Source: JBLRWS01 sp047921075
Lineage (GTDB): Bacteria; Bacteroidota; Rhodothermia; Balneolales; Balneolaceae
Direction of reading: 5' to 3'
Assembly: GCA_047921075.1 (NCBI GenBank)
Contig: JBLRWS010000081.1
Coordinates: 1-10,288 of the forward strand
DNA length: 10,288 nucleotides
A model generated the notes under the pieces. That model was not told where the DNA came from, searched no databases, and was given only the letters and a program-made list of their open reading frames with translations. A program made the translations under genes and the position numbers. This document shows positions 1 through 6,264 of this stretch, piece by piece. How positions within the stretch are numbered: the first letter of the stretch is position 1; the number at the start of each line of letters is the position of its first letter.

Positions 1-365
1 TTCCCCTTCAGATAGCGGATCACATCGGTGATATCGATGGCCAGGGAGATCACGATGGTGATGAGCAGTGCCATCAGATAGGTGGCAAACCAACCCTCTG
101 CGCCGGGAATGGAGGTGGCGATCCACACGGCAAGAGGAATCCATAAAACGTGGCCGAAGCCCATAATCCGGGTAAACCCATAGGCCGAGTAGAGGCCCAT
201 CATCAGCATGGACGAAATCATAAAAATGACCACAATAGCTTTGGCCAGATACTCGTCCCAAAAAGCGATCGCGGCAAGATGGATGACCATCATAAAAAAG
301 ACCCACATCACTTCATAAATGGGGCGCTTCAACAGTTCGGTGAAAAAGTGTAGCGGATTGTTCAT
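1..365 (-). CDS. Small multi-pass membrane protein, unknown function (partial, 3' end outside window)
   Basis: I do not recognise this gene. The visible part is 121 codons starting MNNPLHFFTELLKRPIYEVM from an ATG at 365 and running off the left edge. It is strongly hydrophobic, with about four predicted transmembrane helices: roughly residues 17-36, 39-64, 70-88 and 92-114. The last is followed by DITDVIRYLKG, a polar tail that suggests the true C-terminus is near. The short amphipathic N-terminus has two lysine/arginine residues before the first helix. No catalytic or metal-binding motif is visible. It lies 140 bases downstream of the serine dehydratase on the same strand, so read-through is possible, but nothing links the functions. 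The reading frame is open to the edge and the hydrophobic periodicity is clear, so I am confident it is coding. An inner-membrane location is inferred. Confidence 0.75.
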   Translation of the reverse strand, partial: MNNPLHFFTELLKRPIYEVMWVFFMMVIHLAAIAFWDEYLAKAIVVIFMISSMLMMGLYSAYGFTRIMGFGHVLWIPLAVWIATSIPGAEGWFATYLMALLITIVISLAIDITDVIRYLKG

Positions 366-505
366 AGGTGGTGTGGTTTATCCGATAAATACAAACGATT
401 CAGGTATGAATGATCACATTTGTGTAAAAACCCAGATCTTTCTAAAAATAATGGCCGCAATAGGTTAGCGATAATCAGCAAAGCGGGTGCAGAAGGCTTG
501 CGCCG
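366..505. other. Intergenic gap between serine dehydratase and small membrane protein
   Basis: These 140 bases hold no ORF of note. No convincing terminator follows the dehydratase: only an imperfect stem (GCAAGC with GCTTTGC, one bulge, near 481-503) without a U-tract. No confident promoter was found for the membrane gene. Confidence 0.4.
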
Positions 506-1921
506 TCAGCATTCACTCAGGCTGATGGGGATATTCACTGCCAGGCCGCCGTCGGAGGTCTCTTTGTACTTGGAGTTCATATCTTTGGCGGTGTCCCACA
601 TGGTGTTTACCACCGCATCGAGCGAGACACGCGCTTTTTCGGGATCGCTGTGAAGCGCCAGCTGTGCCGCGGTAATTGCCTTGATGGCGCCCATGGTGTT
701 GCGTTCGATGCAGGGCACCTGCACCAGGCCGGCAATCGGGTCGCACGTAAGCCCAAGGTGATGCTCCATCGCGATTTCTGCTGCCATCAGGCACTGGTCT
801 ACCGAACCGCCCCGCACTTCGGTAAGGCCGGCTGCGGCCATGGCCGACGACACCCCGATCTCGGCCTGACAGCCGCCCATGGCTGCCGATATGGTGGCGC
901 GCTTTTTGAAGATGCTGCCGATTTCCGACGCTGTGCAGAGAAATCTAAGAATGGCCTCCTCGTCCTGCCCTGTTCGGAAGGCAATCAGATACTGCAACAC
1001 CGCCGGTATAACGCCCGCCGCACCGTTGGTTGGAGCCGTCACCACTCGGCCGAAGGAGGCGTTCTCTTCATTAACGGCCAGTGCAAAGCAGCTTACCCAA
1101 TCCAAAATTGTTGCAAAGGAATCGCCGCTGCTTTGGATGGCGCTGCACCACTCTTCATACGATTGGTAGGTGGAACCATCCAGCATCCGCTGATTGATAC
1201 GCGGTGCACGGCGCATCACCTGCAGCCCGCCCGGCAAGATCCCTTCAGTATGGCAGCCGCGATAGATGCAATCCGCCATGGTTCTCCAGATCGTAAGCAC
1301 CGCTTCGCGTGTCTCCTGTTCCGATCGCCAGGAGCGCTCGTTTTCGAGGATCACCCCGGAGATGGGCAGCCCGCTTTGTCGGCACCATTGGTCGAGATCT
1401 TTGGCTGACTCGATGGGAAAGGGCAGCTCCACATCTTCACTCTCGGAACGATCTTCTTCGCCCTCTTTTACCACAAAGCCGCCGCCAACAGAAAACCAGG
1501 TCTCTTTCAGGAGTGACGCGTTGGCCAGGTGGGCGATGAAGGTCATCCCGTTGGGGTGAAAATCGAGAATGGAATCGGTGAGAAAGTGGATGTCTCGTTG
1601 CGGATCGAATTCAATCGGTCCGCCGGGGAGGTGCAATGTTTTGGTTTCGCGGATTTTCTGAATCGTTTCGTCGATCGTGGTGGAATCGAAGGTGACGGGA
1701 TCGGCCCCCATCAGCCCAAGCATGACGGCAAAATCGGTACCGTGCCCTTTTCCTGTTTTTGCCAGTGATCCGTGAAGGTGCACTTCCAGCCGCCGGATCT
1801 CATCGAACCGCCCGTTCAGCTTTTGCAAAAAACGGCCGGCCGCTTTCCACGGGCCCAGCGTGTGTGAGCTGCTTGGGCCCACACCGATTTTAAACATGTC
1901 GAGAACAGAAATAGACTCCAT
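506..1921 (-). CDS. sdaA: L-serine dehydratase (L-serine ammonia-lyase), single-chain iron-sulfur type
   Basis: The enzyme deaminates L-serine to pyruvate and ammonia in the cytoplasm using an oxygen-sensitive [4Fe-4S] cluster, not pyridoxal phosphate. At 471 residues it is the usual one-chain length, with the beta domain first and the alpha (catalytic) domain second. The N-terminal signature IGVGPSSSHTLGPWKAA is at residues 12-28. The catalytic domain has EENASFGRVVTAPTNGAAG (285-303). The three cluster cysteines are Cys351 (MGGCQAEIG), Cys393 (LTCDPIAGL) and Cys404 (VPCIERN). The protein ends exactly in cysteine (Cys471, ISLSEC). In the characterised Legionella enzyme a C-terminal cysteine reaches back to the cluster ('tail-in-mouth'), so all four ligands appear intact. 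The ATG at 1921 is chosen because the family signature starts 12 residues later; no strong Shine-Dalgarno is visible. It lies 54 bases after the NTF2-like gene, so they are probably co-transcribed. Confidence 0.96.
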   Translation of the reverse strand: MESISVLDMFKIGVGPSSSHTLGPWKAAGRFLQKLNGRFDEIRRLEVHLHGSLAKTGKGHGTDFAVMLGLMGADPVTFDSTTIDETIQKIRETKTLHLPGGPIEFDPQRDIHFLTDSILDFHPNGMTFIAHLANASLLKETWFSVGGGFVVKEGEEDRSESEDVELPFPIESAKDLDQWCRQSGLPISGVILENERSWRSEQETREAVLTIWRTMADCIYRGCHTEGILPGGLQVMRRAPRINQRMLDGSTYQSYEEWCSAIQSSGDSFATILDWVSCFALAVNEENASFGRVVTAPTNGAAGVIPAVLQYLIAFRTGQDEEAILRFLCTASEIGSIFKKRATISAAMGGCQAEIGVSSAMAAAGLTEVRGGSVDQCLMAAEIAMEHHLGLTCDPIAGLVQVPCIERNTMGAIKAITAAQLALHSDPEKARVSLDAVVNTMWDTAKDMNSKYKETSDGGLAVNIPISLSEC

Positions 1922-1975
1922 AAAGATAGCAATGCGTCGTGTGTTGGCAGACTCCGATCAAAAAAATAGAACTAC

Positions 1976-2446
1976 TTACCCGGCGGCTGAACAGCCCTCC
2001 GTGCGACGGGTGTCGACGATAGAGAAGATGCGCCAATCGCCGTCACTTCGCACCAGGTTCATCGTGTTCACACCGCAGTGAGAAAACGTGCCGGCCCGAA
2101 TAAAGGTATAGTGCATCCAGGCGGTGGCAAGGTGTCCGTCTATGTGAATCTCCATGCTGTCGATCACCTCATCCAGCGTGCCCTCTCCGGCCTGGCTGAT
2201 AGCAGCGGCAAATTGCTGCAGATCGGCCGCGCGGCGTTCGGTGGTTCCGTCCGGCTGAGGAGCCACTGTGTGCAGGGTGGCATCGGGCGTGAGCTGAGCA
2301 AGAAATTTCTCTCCGTCTGCCTCACGCATGCCATCAAACAGGGTGATGATGGTGGCGTGGACATCCGCCTCCTGAGCCTCCGCCACAAGGGGAGCGATGA
2401 GTAACAGACTTAAAACTGCACAGATGGTTTTAAAAAATCGATTCAA
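1976..2446 (-). CDS. Secreted NTF2-like/SnoaL-like (DUF4440-type) protein with TTG start
   Basis: This encodes 156 residues when started at the TTG at 2446. The N-terminus MNRFFKTICAVLSLLLIAP is a good signal peptide with likely cleavage after AEA (residue 24), so the mature protein is periplasmic or exported. The mature part has the NTF2-like layout: an N-terminal helix (DVHATIITLFDGMREADGEKF, about 28-48) followed by curved-sheet strands, including IDSMEIHIDGHLATAWMHYTF and MNLVRSDGDWRIFSIVDTRR. This fold hosts many small-ligand binders and some isomerases, so the function cannot be named. Two cysteines in the mature chain (Cys124, Cys152) could form a disulfide. The TTG is chosen because AGAGGAAAGAGAA lies directly before it, the signal peptide then begins at residue 1, and the likely promoter falls downstream of the in-frame ATG at 2503. 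It is probably co-transcribed with sdaA. Confidence 0.82.
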   Translation of the reverse strand: MNRFFKTICAVLSLLLIAPLVAEAQEADVHATIITLFDGMREADGEKFLAQLTPDATLHTVAPQPDGTTERRAADLQQFAAAISQAGEGTLDEVIDSMEIHIDGHLATAWMHYTFIRAGTFSHCGVNTMNLVRSDGDWRIFSIVDTRRTEGCSAAG

Positions 2447-2460
2447 TTCTCTTTCCTCTA
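2447..2460 (-). promoter_or_regulatory. Shine-Dalgarno sequence that decides the TTG start
   Basis: On the minus strand AGAGGAAAGAGAA runs directly into the TTG at 2446. Most other starts in the window lack a comparable purine stretch, so this one is informative and argues against the upstream in-frame ATG at 2503. Confidence 0.6.
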
Positions 2461-2485
2461 TGTGTAGACCAAGGTTTCTGTTGCC

Positions 2486-2513
2486 GAAAGGTATCATTAT
2501 CACCCGTAATCAA
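2486..2513 (-). promoter_or_regulatory. Candidate Bacteroidota-type promoter of the NTF2-like/sdaA unit
   Basis: On the minus strand TTG (2513-2511), 17 bases, then TACCTTTC (2493-2486) resembles the Bacteroidota -33/-7 pattern TTG...TAnnTTTG with one mismatch. The expected transcription start is near 2480, leaving a leader of about 35 bases before the TTG codon. This is pattern matching only. Confidence 0.4.
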
Positions 2514-2639
2514 CAATATGGATAAGAGGGGTTGCCGTGCGGGGAGGAGAAATGGGTTGATCAAGCGAATCTCTGAAAAAGGAAATGAACCTTGAAACAG
2601 ACCCTTATCAGCCGCGCCCGGTTTGCCGATACGCCGAAA

Positions 2640-2667
2640 GCTGTCCCGTTTTACAAACCGGGACAGC
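2640..2667 (-). terminator. Hairpin terminator after the BtuB-like receptor
   Basis: A perfect 9-bp inverted repeat, GCTGTCCCG (2640-2648) with CGGGACAGC (2659-2667), has a 10-base loop and begins 26 bases past the receptor stop codon. On the minus strand the stem is followed only by a short TTT, so the U-tract is weak. The stable GC-rich stem and its position still favour termination of the receptor transcript. Confidence 0.55.
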
Positions 2668-2692
2668 GAATCCGGAACGGCGTCACATCCCT

Positions 2693-4597
2693 TTATAATC
2701 GAATTCTCACACCACCCGTTACGGCAATACCGGCTGTATTAAAGCCGTATACCTCGGTAAAGTCGGTATCAAACAGATTGCGTACCTGCCCATACACACT
2801 CACCAGCCCGCCCTGCAGGGTATACTCTCCGTAGAGATGCACCAGCGTGTAGGAATCGAGCAGCACCGTCTCCTGTGCAAAGTTATTGGCAGGGTTAAAG
2901 AAAAGATCATCCCGTTCGCCGTTGTATTCGGCCTCTGCACGCAGCATCAGCCGGTCGGTGACTGACGCCGAAACCGCTGCTCCGAGATTGTGTGCAGGCC
3001 GCCGAATCAGATTATCTTCCCGCACGGTTTGCCCGTTTTCGTCGGTGGTAACCAGCCGCCCGGTGGTGTAGTTGTAGTGCGCAGAAAGCCGCACCCGATT
3101 GGTGGCAATCCAGTCGCCCCGCAGTTCCACACCTTCGTCGTCCTGCTGATCGCGGTTGATGAAGCCCTGCACGCCCGTAAAGAGAATCAGGTCGTCAATT
3201 TCCCGGTTAAAATAGAGTCCCGACAGCTTTAACGACTCCCGCAGCAACGTGACTTCTGCACCTGCGTGAATGTAGCGGCTGGTTTGCGGCTGCAGCTCAG
3301 GGTTGGGTCCAAACGGGCCAAACAGTTCATCAAGCGTGGGCGCTTTAAAGCCGGTCGTAAACGAGGCGGTAAGCTTTACACTGGGCAGCAGCTGGTATGC
3401 CGGTGCCACACTGTAGGTGGCGTTTTCGCCATACTGGGTGTGGATATTTAATCGGTAGCCAAGCTCCGTGCTGAACCCGGCCAGATCCTGAATCAGCAGC
3501 GTTGCATACGGGCTGGTAATCTCGGATTGAAAGGATGGAGCGTCCTGTACCGGAATGCGAAACTGCTGATAATTCAAGCCCGCCATCGCTTTTACATGAC
3601 GATGGAGCTGCGCCGTTCCAAACAGATCGGCATTGTGAAAGCGTCCGTCAAATTCGCTGGAAAAACTGCTGATAAACGCCCGTTCGGTACGCGTATAGTT
3701 GTATCCGGCGTTCAGGGCAAACCGATCCCGATCGTAGCGCGCCGTAAACCCAGGGTGCACCATTGTCAGCTCAAACTGTTGGTCGGCATCGGCAAACGCG
3801 CCGGCATCAAAATCACCGTCAAACCGGCTGTAGGTAATAAACGGGGAAACGGTGAGCCCATCTGCGGGTTTCAGGTCGAGCTTGGCGTAGAGATGATCGG
3901 AATCAAATCCATCCTTTTCGAACGAGTCGGCCGTGCCGGGATTTCGGGCCGAGCTGAATCCATCGCTGGATGCTCGCTTATAGCTTACGGTATACCCAGC
4001 ACGAGGCGCAGCCGAGCCGTGCACGGAAACCGAGCCGTTAAAGGTGTTAAACGACCCGTATGATAGATCTGACTCCAACTGGAAGGGCTCCTGTCCGCTC
4101 TCACGCGTGATGATGTTGATGACGCCGGCTACCGCATCGGTTCCGTACAGTGTAGATTGACTGCCTTTCAGTATTTCGATCCGTTCAACGTTATGCGGCG
4201 ACAATAGCCGCAGATCGAACAGGCCGCCGGAGCCCGACGGATCGTTAAGCGGCAGGCCGTCTTTCAAAATCAGTGTAAAAGTGGCCGAGGCGCCCTGCAT
4301 GAAGAGAATCTGCGGATTGGCAGGCGAGCCAAAACTGTCGTTTACACGAATGCCACTCTGGGCATTTAGCAGCTGGGCGATGTTTCGGGCGGCGCTCTGC
4401 TCAATCTGCTGCCGGCTGATTACCTGTATCGGTTTGGTGGTTTCGCGTTGGAGCTGCGGAATTTTGGATGCGGTTACCACCACACGGTCCAGTTCGAGTG
4501 TGTCGGCCGGCGCACTGCCGGAGAGTTGTTGGGCCTGCAGTGCCGGAACGGCTAAAAGCGTGGCGATAATGAGTAGAAGTTTTAGTGCGTTGCTCAT
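2693..4597 (-). CDS. btuB: TonB-dependent outer-membrane receptor, BtuB-like (probable cobalamin/corrinoid uptake)
   Basis: This outer-membrane transporter of 634 residues is close to the usual BtuB length. Order: signal peptide (1 to about 22, cleavage near LQA), a TonB-box region DTLELDRVVVTASK (32-45), the plug domain (about 45-165: IPQLQRETTKPIQVIS, QILFMQGASATFTLILKDGLPLNDP in two parts, ERIEILKGSQSTLYG, AGVINIITR), then a 22-strand-type beta-barrel rich in alternating hydrophobic and aromatic residues. The C-terminus is GVRIRL, ending in leucine rather than the common aromatic residue. There is no N-terminal carboxypeptidase-like domain and no SusD partner, as expected for BtuB-like rather than glycan receptors. 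Substrate assignment rests mainly on the cobalamin riboswitch in its leader, since TonB receptors look alike. No btuF/C/D homologue is in the window, so inner-membrane uptake genes must lie elsewhere. Confidence 0.9.
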   Translation of the reverse strand: MSNALKLLLIIATLLAVPALQAQQLSGSAPADTLELDRVVVTASKIPQLQRETTKPIQVISRQQIEQSAARNIAQLLNAQSGIRVNDSFGSPANPQILFMQGASATFTLILKDGLPLNDPSGSGGLFDLRLLSPHNVERIEILKGSQSTLYGTDAVAGVINIITRESGQEPFQLESDLSYGSFNTFNGSVSVHGSAAPRAGYTVSYKRASSDGFSSARNPGTADSFEKDGFDSDHLYAKLDLKPADGLTVSPFITYSRFDGDFDAGAFADADQQFELTMVHPGFTARYDRDRFALNAGYNYTRTERAFISSFSSEFDGRFHNADLFGTAQLHRHVKAMAGLNYQQFRIPVQDAPSFQSEITSPYATLLIQDLAGFSTELGYRLNIHTQYGENATYSVAPAYQLLPSVKLTASFTTGFKAPTLDELFGPFGPNPELQPQTSRYIHAGAEVTLLRESLKLSGLYFNREIDDLILFTGVQGFINRDQQDDEGVELRGDWIATNRVRLSAHYNYTTGRLVTTDENGQTVREDNLIRRPAHNLGAAVSASVTDRLMLRAEAEYNGERDDLFFNPANNFAQETVLLDSYTLVHLYGEYTLQGGLVSVYGQVRNLFDTDFTEVYGFNTAGIAVTGGVRIRL

Positions 4598-4710
4598 GGT
4601 TTATCGATTGTTTTTGAGTTTGAACCAATGAGCTTTCGAGAAAACAGGAGAAAGGATTATACCGTATTTCAGCAAACCTGCAAACGCTGAAACAGCACGT
4701 CCATCTTCCC

Positions 4711-4729
4711 GGCCTTTCCTCCGAAAGCC
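4711..4729 (-). promoter_or_regulatory. Hairpin just downstream of the aptamer (candidate P13/expression-platform stem)
   Basis: The minus-strand RNA can fold GGCUUUC-GGAG-GAAAGGCC, with one bulged G, directly 3' of the B12-box segment. In many cobalamin riboswitches a hairpin at this place carries the loop that contacts the aptamer. The assignment here is by position and I have not shown loop-loop complementarity. Confidence 0.4.
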
Positions 4730-4744
4730 TGAATTATGTTGTGC

Positions 4745-4920
4745 AAACAGGCAGGTCTTCTGACTTCCTCCTATTTCAGCAGCCTTCCCGCTCCTGATAT
4801 ATGGAACAGTGGCAATGCAGGGCTGAAAAATAACAGAGGTTACAGCTACGGGGATAGTTCCGGATTTTCACCGGATTCCCTTTTCATTCCGTCCATCTTG
4901 CGAATGGACAGAAACCTATT
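4745..4920 (-). promoter_or_regulatory. Cobalamin riboswitch aptamer controlling btuB
   Basis: The minus strand carries the hallmark segments in the right order: AATAGGTTTC at the 5' edge (4920-4911), GGGAATCCGGTGAAAATCC (4880-4862, the CCGG/CCGG stem and loop), CCCCGTAGCTGTAA (4853-4840), GCCACTG (4813-4807), GGGAAGGC and the B12-box-like CAGAAGACCTGCC (4762-4750). The closing stem is supported by AGGTTTCTG (4917-4909) pairing with CAGAAGACCT (4762-4753) around one bulged G. These conserved segments are diagnostic of this class. Ligand binding normally lowers expression of the downstream uptake gene, so the receptor should be repressed when B12 is plentiful. The aptamer begins almost at the predicted transcription start and ends about 150 bases before the btuB ATG. 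Confidence 0.95.
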
Positions 4921-4928
4921 GCGGAAGG

Positions 4929-4957
4929 ATGGTACTCCAATTTGCACTGCTTGTCAA
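4929..4957 (-). promoter_or_regulatory. Promoter of the riboswitch-btuB transcript
   Basis: On the minus strand a perfect -35 TTGACA (4957-4952) is followed by a 17-base spacer and TACCAT (4934-4929, 4 of 6 matches to TATAAT). Transcription would start near 4922, just before the first base of the aptamer, which fits well. Confidence 0.6.
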
Positions 4958-5004
4958 GTACCGCTGCCAATTTGAGCTCTGAATGGCGGGGCCTGCACAG
5001 GGTG

Positions 5005-5032
5005 TTGGATATTTTTCTTTTCTGTACATTTG
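5005..5032 (+). promoter_or_regulatory. Candidate Bacteroidota-type promoter of the alpha/beta hydrolase
   Basis: TTG (5005-5007), a 17-base T-rich spacer, then TACATTTG (5025-5032) is an exact match to the Bacteroidota TTG...TAnnTTTG pattern. The expected start near 5038 gives a leader of about 108 bases. It is divergent from the btuB promoter, with roughly 47 bases between their upstream elements. Confidence 0.5.
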
Positions 5033-5103
5033 AATCGATATCCCTGCGTCCAAGCGGTATCTGTACCTGACCTTGCCGACATCGCCTGGTCTCAAACTTT
5101 ATG

Positions 5104-5125
5104 AGGAGGCTTTGAAAAGCCTCCT
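5104..5125 (+). promoter_or_regulatory. Perfect hairpin in the leader of the alpha/beta hydrolase
   Basis: AGGAGGCTT (5104-5112) is perfectly complementary to AAGCCTCCT (5117-5125) around a TGAA tetraloop. No U-tract follows on either strand, so it is not a standard terminator. It ends 20 bases before the hydrolase ATG and its 5' arm contains AGGAGG. It could act in RNA stability, attenuation or as a palindromic protein-binding site. Confidence 0.5.
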
Positions 5126-5145
5126 AATATTCAACCCATATCGGT

Positions 5146-6171
5146 ATGACATTACTCAAAAAAATCGGGCTTCTCCTTGCTGCTGTCGCAATTCTGATTC
5201 TGCTTCTTCTGCTGAGCATGGTTCGTCCCGATATCTCTGCAGACACCTTGCACGAACGCTATACAGATGACGCCTCAACCTTAATGAGCATCGACGGGAT
5301 GGAGGTACACGTGAACGATGTGGGCAGTGGGCCCACACTGTTGATGCTGCACGGCATGTTCGCGTCACTGCATACCTGGGATGCCTGGGCCGACGCTTTT
5401 CATGATGAATACCGCGTGGTGCGGGTTGACCTGCCCGGGTTTGGCCTTACAGGCCCGCATCCCGATGGGGATTATTCCCTGCGGGCATCCATGCACCTGC
5501 TGGAGTCGATTCGGGATGAGCTGCAGATCGACCGGTGGACCGTGATTGGCAACTCGATGGGTGCCGGGCTTGCACTCAGCTATGCCCAGCTCTTTCCCGA
5601 TCACACAGACGGTATTGTCCTGTTTAACGGCGGGCGCCTGCTCTCGTTACCCACCCGTGCCGATCGGGAATCCACAGGGCAACCGCCAGCAACCGAAGAG
5701 CGCAGAACAGCCGAGGCACGCCCTTCGCGGGTGCTGCAGGCACTGGGCAATCCGGTACTGAGGAAGATGTTGAGTGTGATGACGCCCAAATTTCTGATCT
5801 CTTCCGCGCTGGGCGAGGTCTACGGAAATGCAGAACGGCTTCAACCTGAAACCGTAACCCGTTACTACCAATTGCTGCGGCGGGAGGGAAATCGACAGGC
5901 CTATCTGAGCCGAACGCAGGGTTCAACCCGGGAGCCGGCCGAGTTGCCGCCCCTGCCGGAACCGGTTGGCATCTCCGAATCTGCCATCCCGGTACTCATT
6001 CTTTGGGGCGAGCTCGATTCGTGGATACCGGTTCACCGAGGCCGGCAGCTTCACAACGCGATTCCACACTCGGAGCTGATTCTATACCCGGATCTTGGCC
6101 ACGTGCCGATGGAAGAAGACCCCGCGCGAACCATTGCCGATGTGCGCCGTTTTTTGGAAGCTGCGCATTGA
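5146..6171 (+). CDS. Membrane-anchored alpha/beta-fold hydrolase
   Basis: This is a 341-residue alpha/beta hydrolase, a serine hydrolase of unknown substrate. Residues 5-25 (KKIGLLLAAVAILILLLLLSM) form a single N-terminal hydrophobic helix after two lysines, so the enzyme is probably tethered to the inner membrane with the catalytic domain outside the cytoplasm. The oxyanion motif is LMLHGMF (His69-Gly70) and the nucleophile elbow is GNSMG with Ser137. The acid is Asp291 in LWGELDSW and the catalytic histidine is His319 in YPDLGHVPMEEDP, so the triad is complete. A cap region of about 165-265 is rich in charged residues and proline. The motif set is that of the esterase/hydrolase group related to MhpC-like enzymes, but family membership does not fix the substrate. 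The ATG at 5146 gives the full anchor; no Shine-Dalgarno is close to it. Confidence 0.92.
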   Translation: MTLLKKIGLLLAAVAILILLLLLSMVRPDISADTLHERYTDDASTLMSIDGMEVHVNDVGSGPTLLMLHGMFASLHTWDAWADAFHDEYRVVRVDLPGFGLTGPHPDGDYSLRASMHLLESIRDELQIDRWTVIGNSMGAGLALSYAQLFPDHTDGIVLFNGGRLLSLPTRADRESTGQPPATEERRTAEARPSRVLQALGNPVLRKMLSVMTPKFLISSALGEVYGNAERLQPETVTRYYQLLRREGNRQAYLSRTQGSTREPAELPPLPEPVGISESAIPVLILWGELDSWIPVHRGRQLHNAIPHSELILYPDLGHVPMEEDPARTIADVRRFLEAAH

Positions 6172-6215
6172 TCATCCATCCCAATATTAGAAAAGAGAGC
6201 AGCGCTTGAAAGTTC

Positions 6216-6244
6216 TTGACTATTGTCTTAATTTTATAGACAAT
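6216..6244 (+). promoter_or_regulatory. Promoter and palindromic operator candidate of the Xre-RES operon
   Basis: TTGACT (6216-6221) followed by 17 bases and GACAAT (6239-6244) could be a -35/-10 pair. Alternatively TAATTTTA (6229-6236) fits the Bacteroidota -7 element with one mismatch, with TTG at 6206. A perfect inverted repeat, ATTGTCT (6222-6228) and AGACAAT (6238-6244), separated by 9 bases, covers this core. Xre-family antitoxins commonly repress their own operon through such palindromes, so this is the expected operator position. Confidence 0.5.
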
Positions 6245-6264
6245 TTTCAGTAATCGTTCATGCC

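Noticed and set aside
650..1408. Plus-strand open frame (252 codons) opposite the serine dehydratase
   Set aside because: It is antisense to an intact family member with all cluster cysteines, and its composition is Cys/His/Arg-rich with no domain. It is a shadow.
1960..1995. Possible intrinsic terminator between the NTF2-like gene and sdaA
   Set aside because: A GGCT-GTTC-AGCC stem at the end of the coding region is only 4 bp and about 20 bases from the T-run on the minus strand, so it does not form a terminator. Co-transcription is more likely.
2447..2503. ATG-initiated extension of the NTF2-like protein
   Set aside because: It adds 19 polar residues ahead of a standard signal peptide and lies over or upstream of the likely promoter. 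The TTG at 2446 has a much better ribosome site.
3527..4063. Plus-strand open frame (178 codons) opposite the BtuB-like receptor
   Set aside because: It is antisense to the receptor barrel, with a basic, unpatterned composition.
4736..4975. Plus-strand open frame (79 codons) over the riboswitch
   Set aside because: It coincides with the antisense of conserved cobalamin aptamer segments, which explains the sequence fully.
5073..5270. Plus-strand open frame (65 codons) overlapping the start of the hydrolase
   Set aside because: It runs out of frame through the hydrolase signal-anchor region and shows no ribosome binding site or protein-like pattern.
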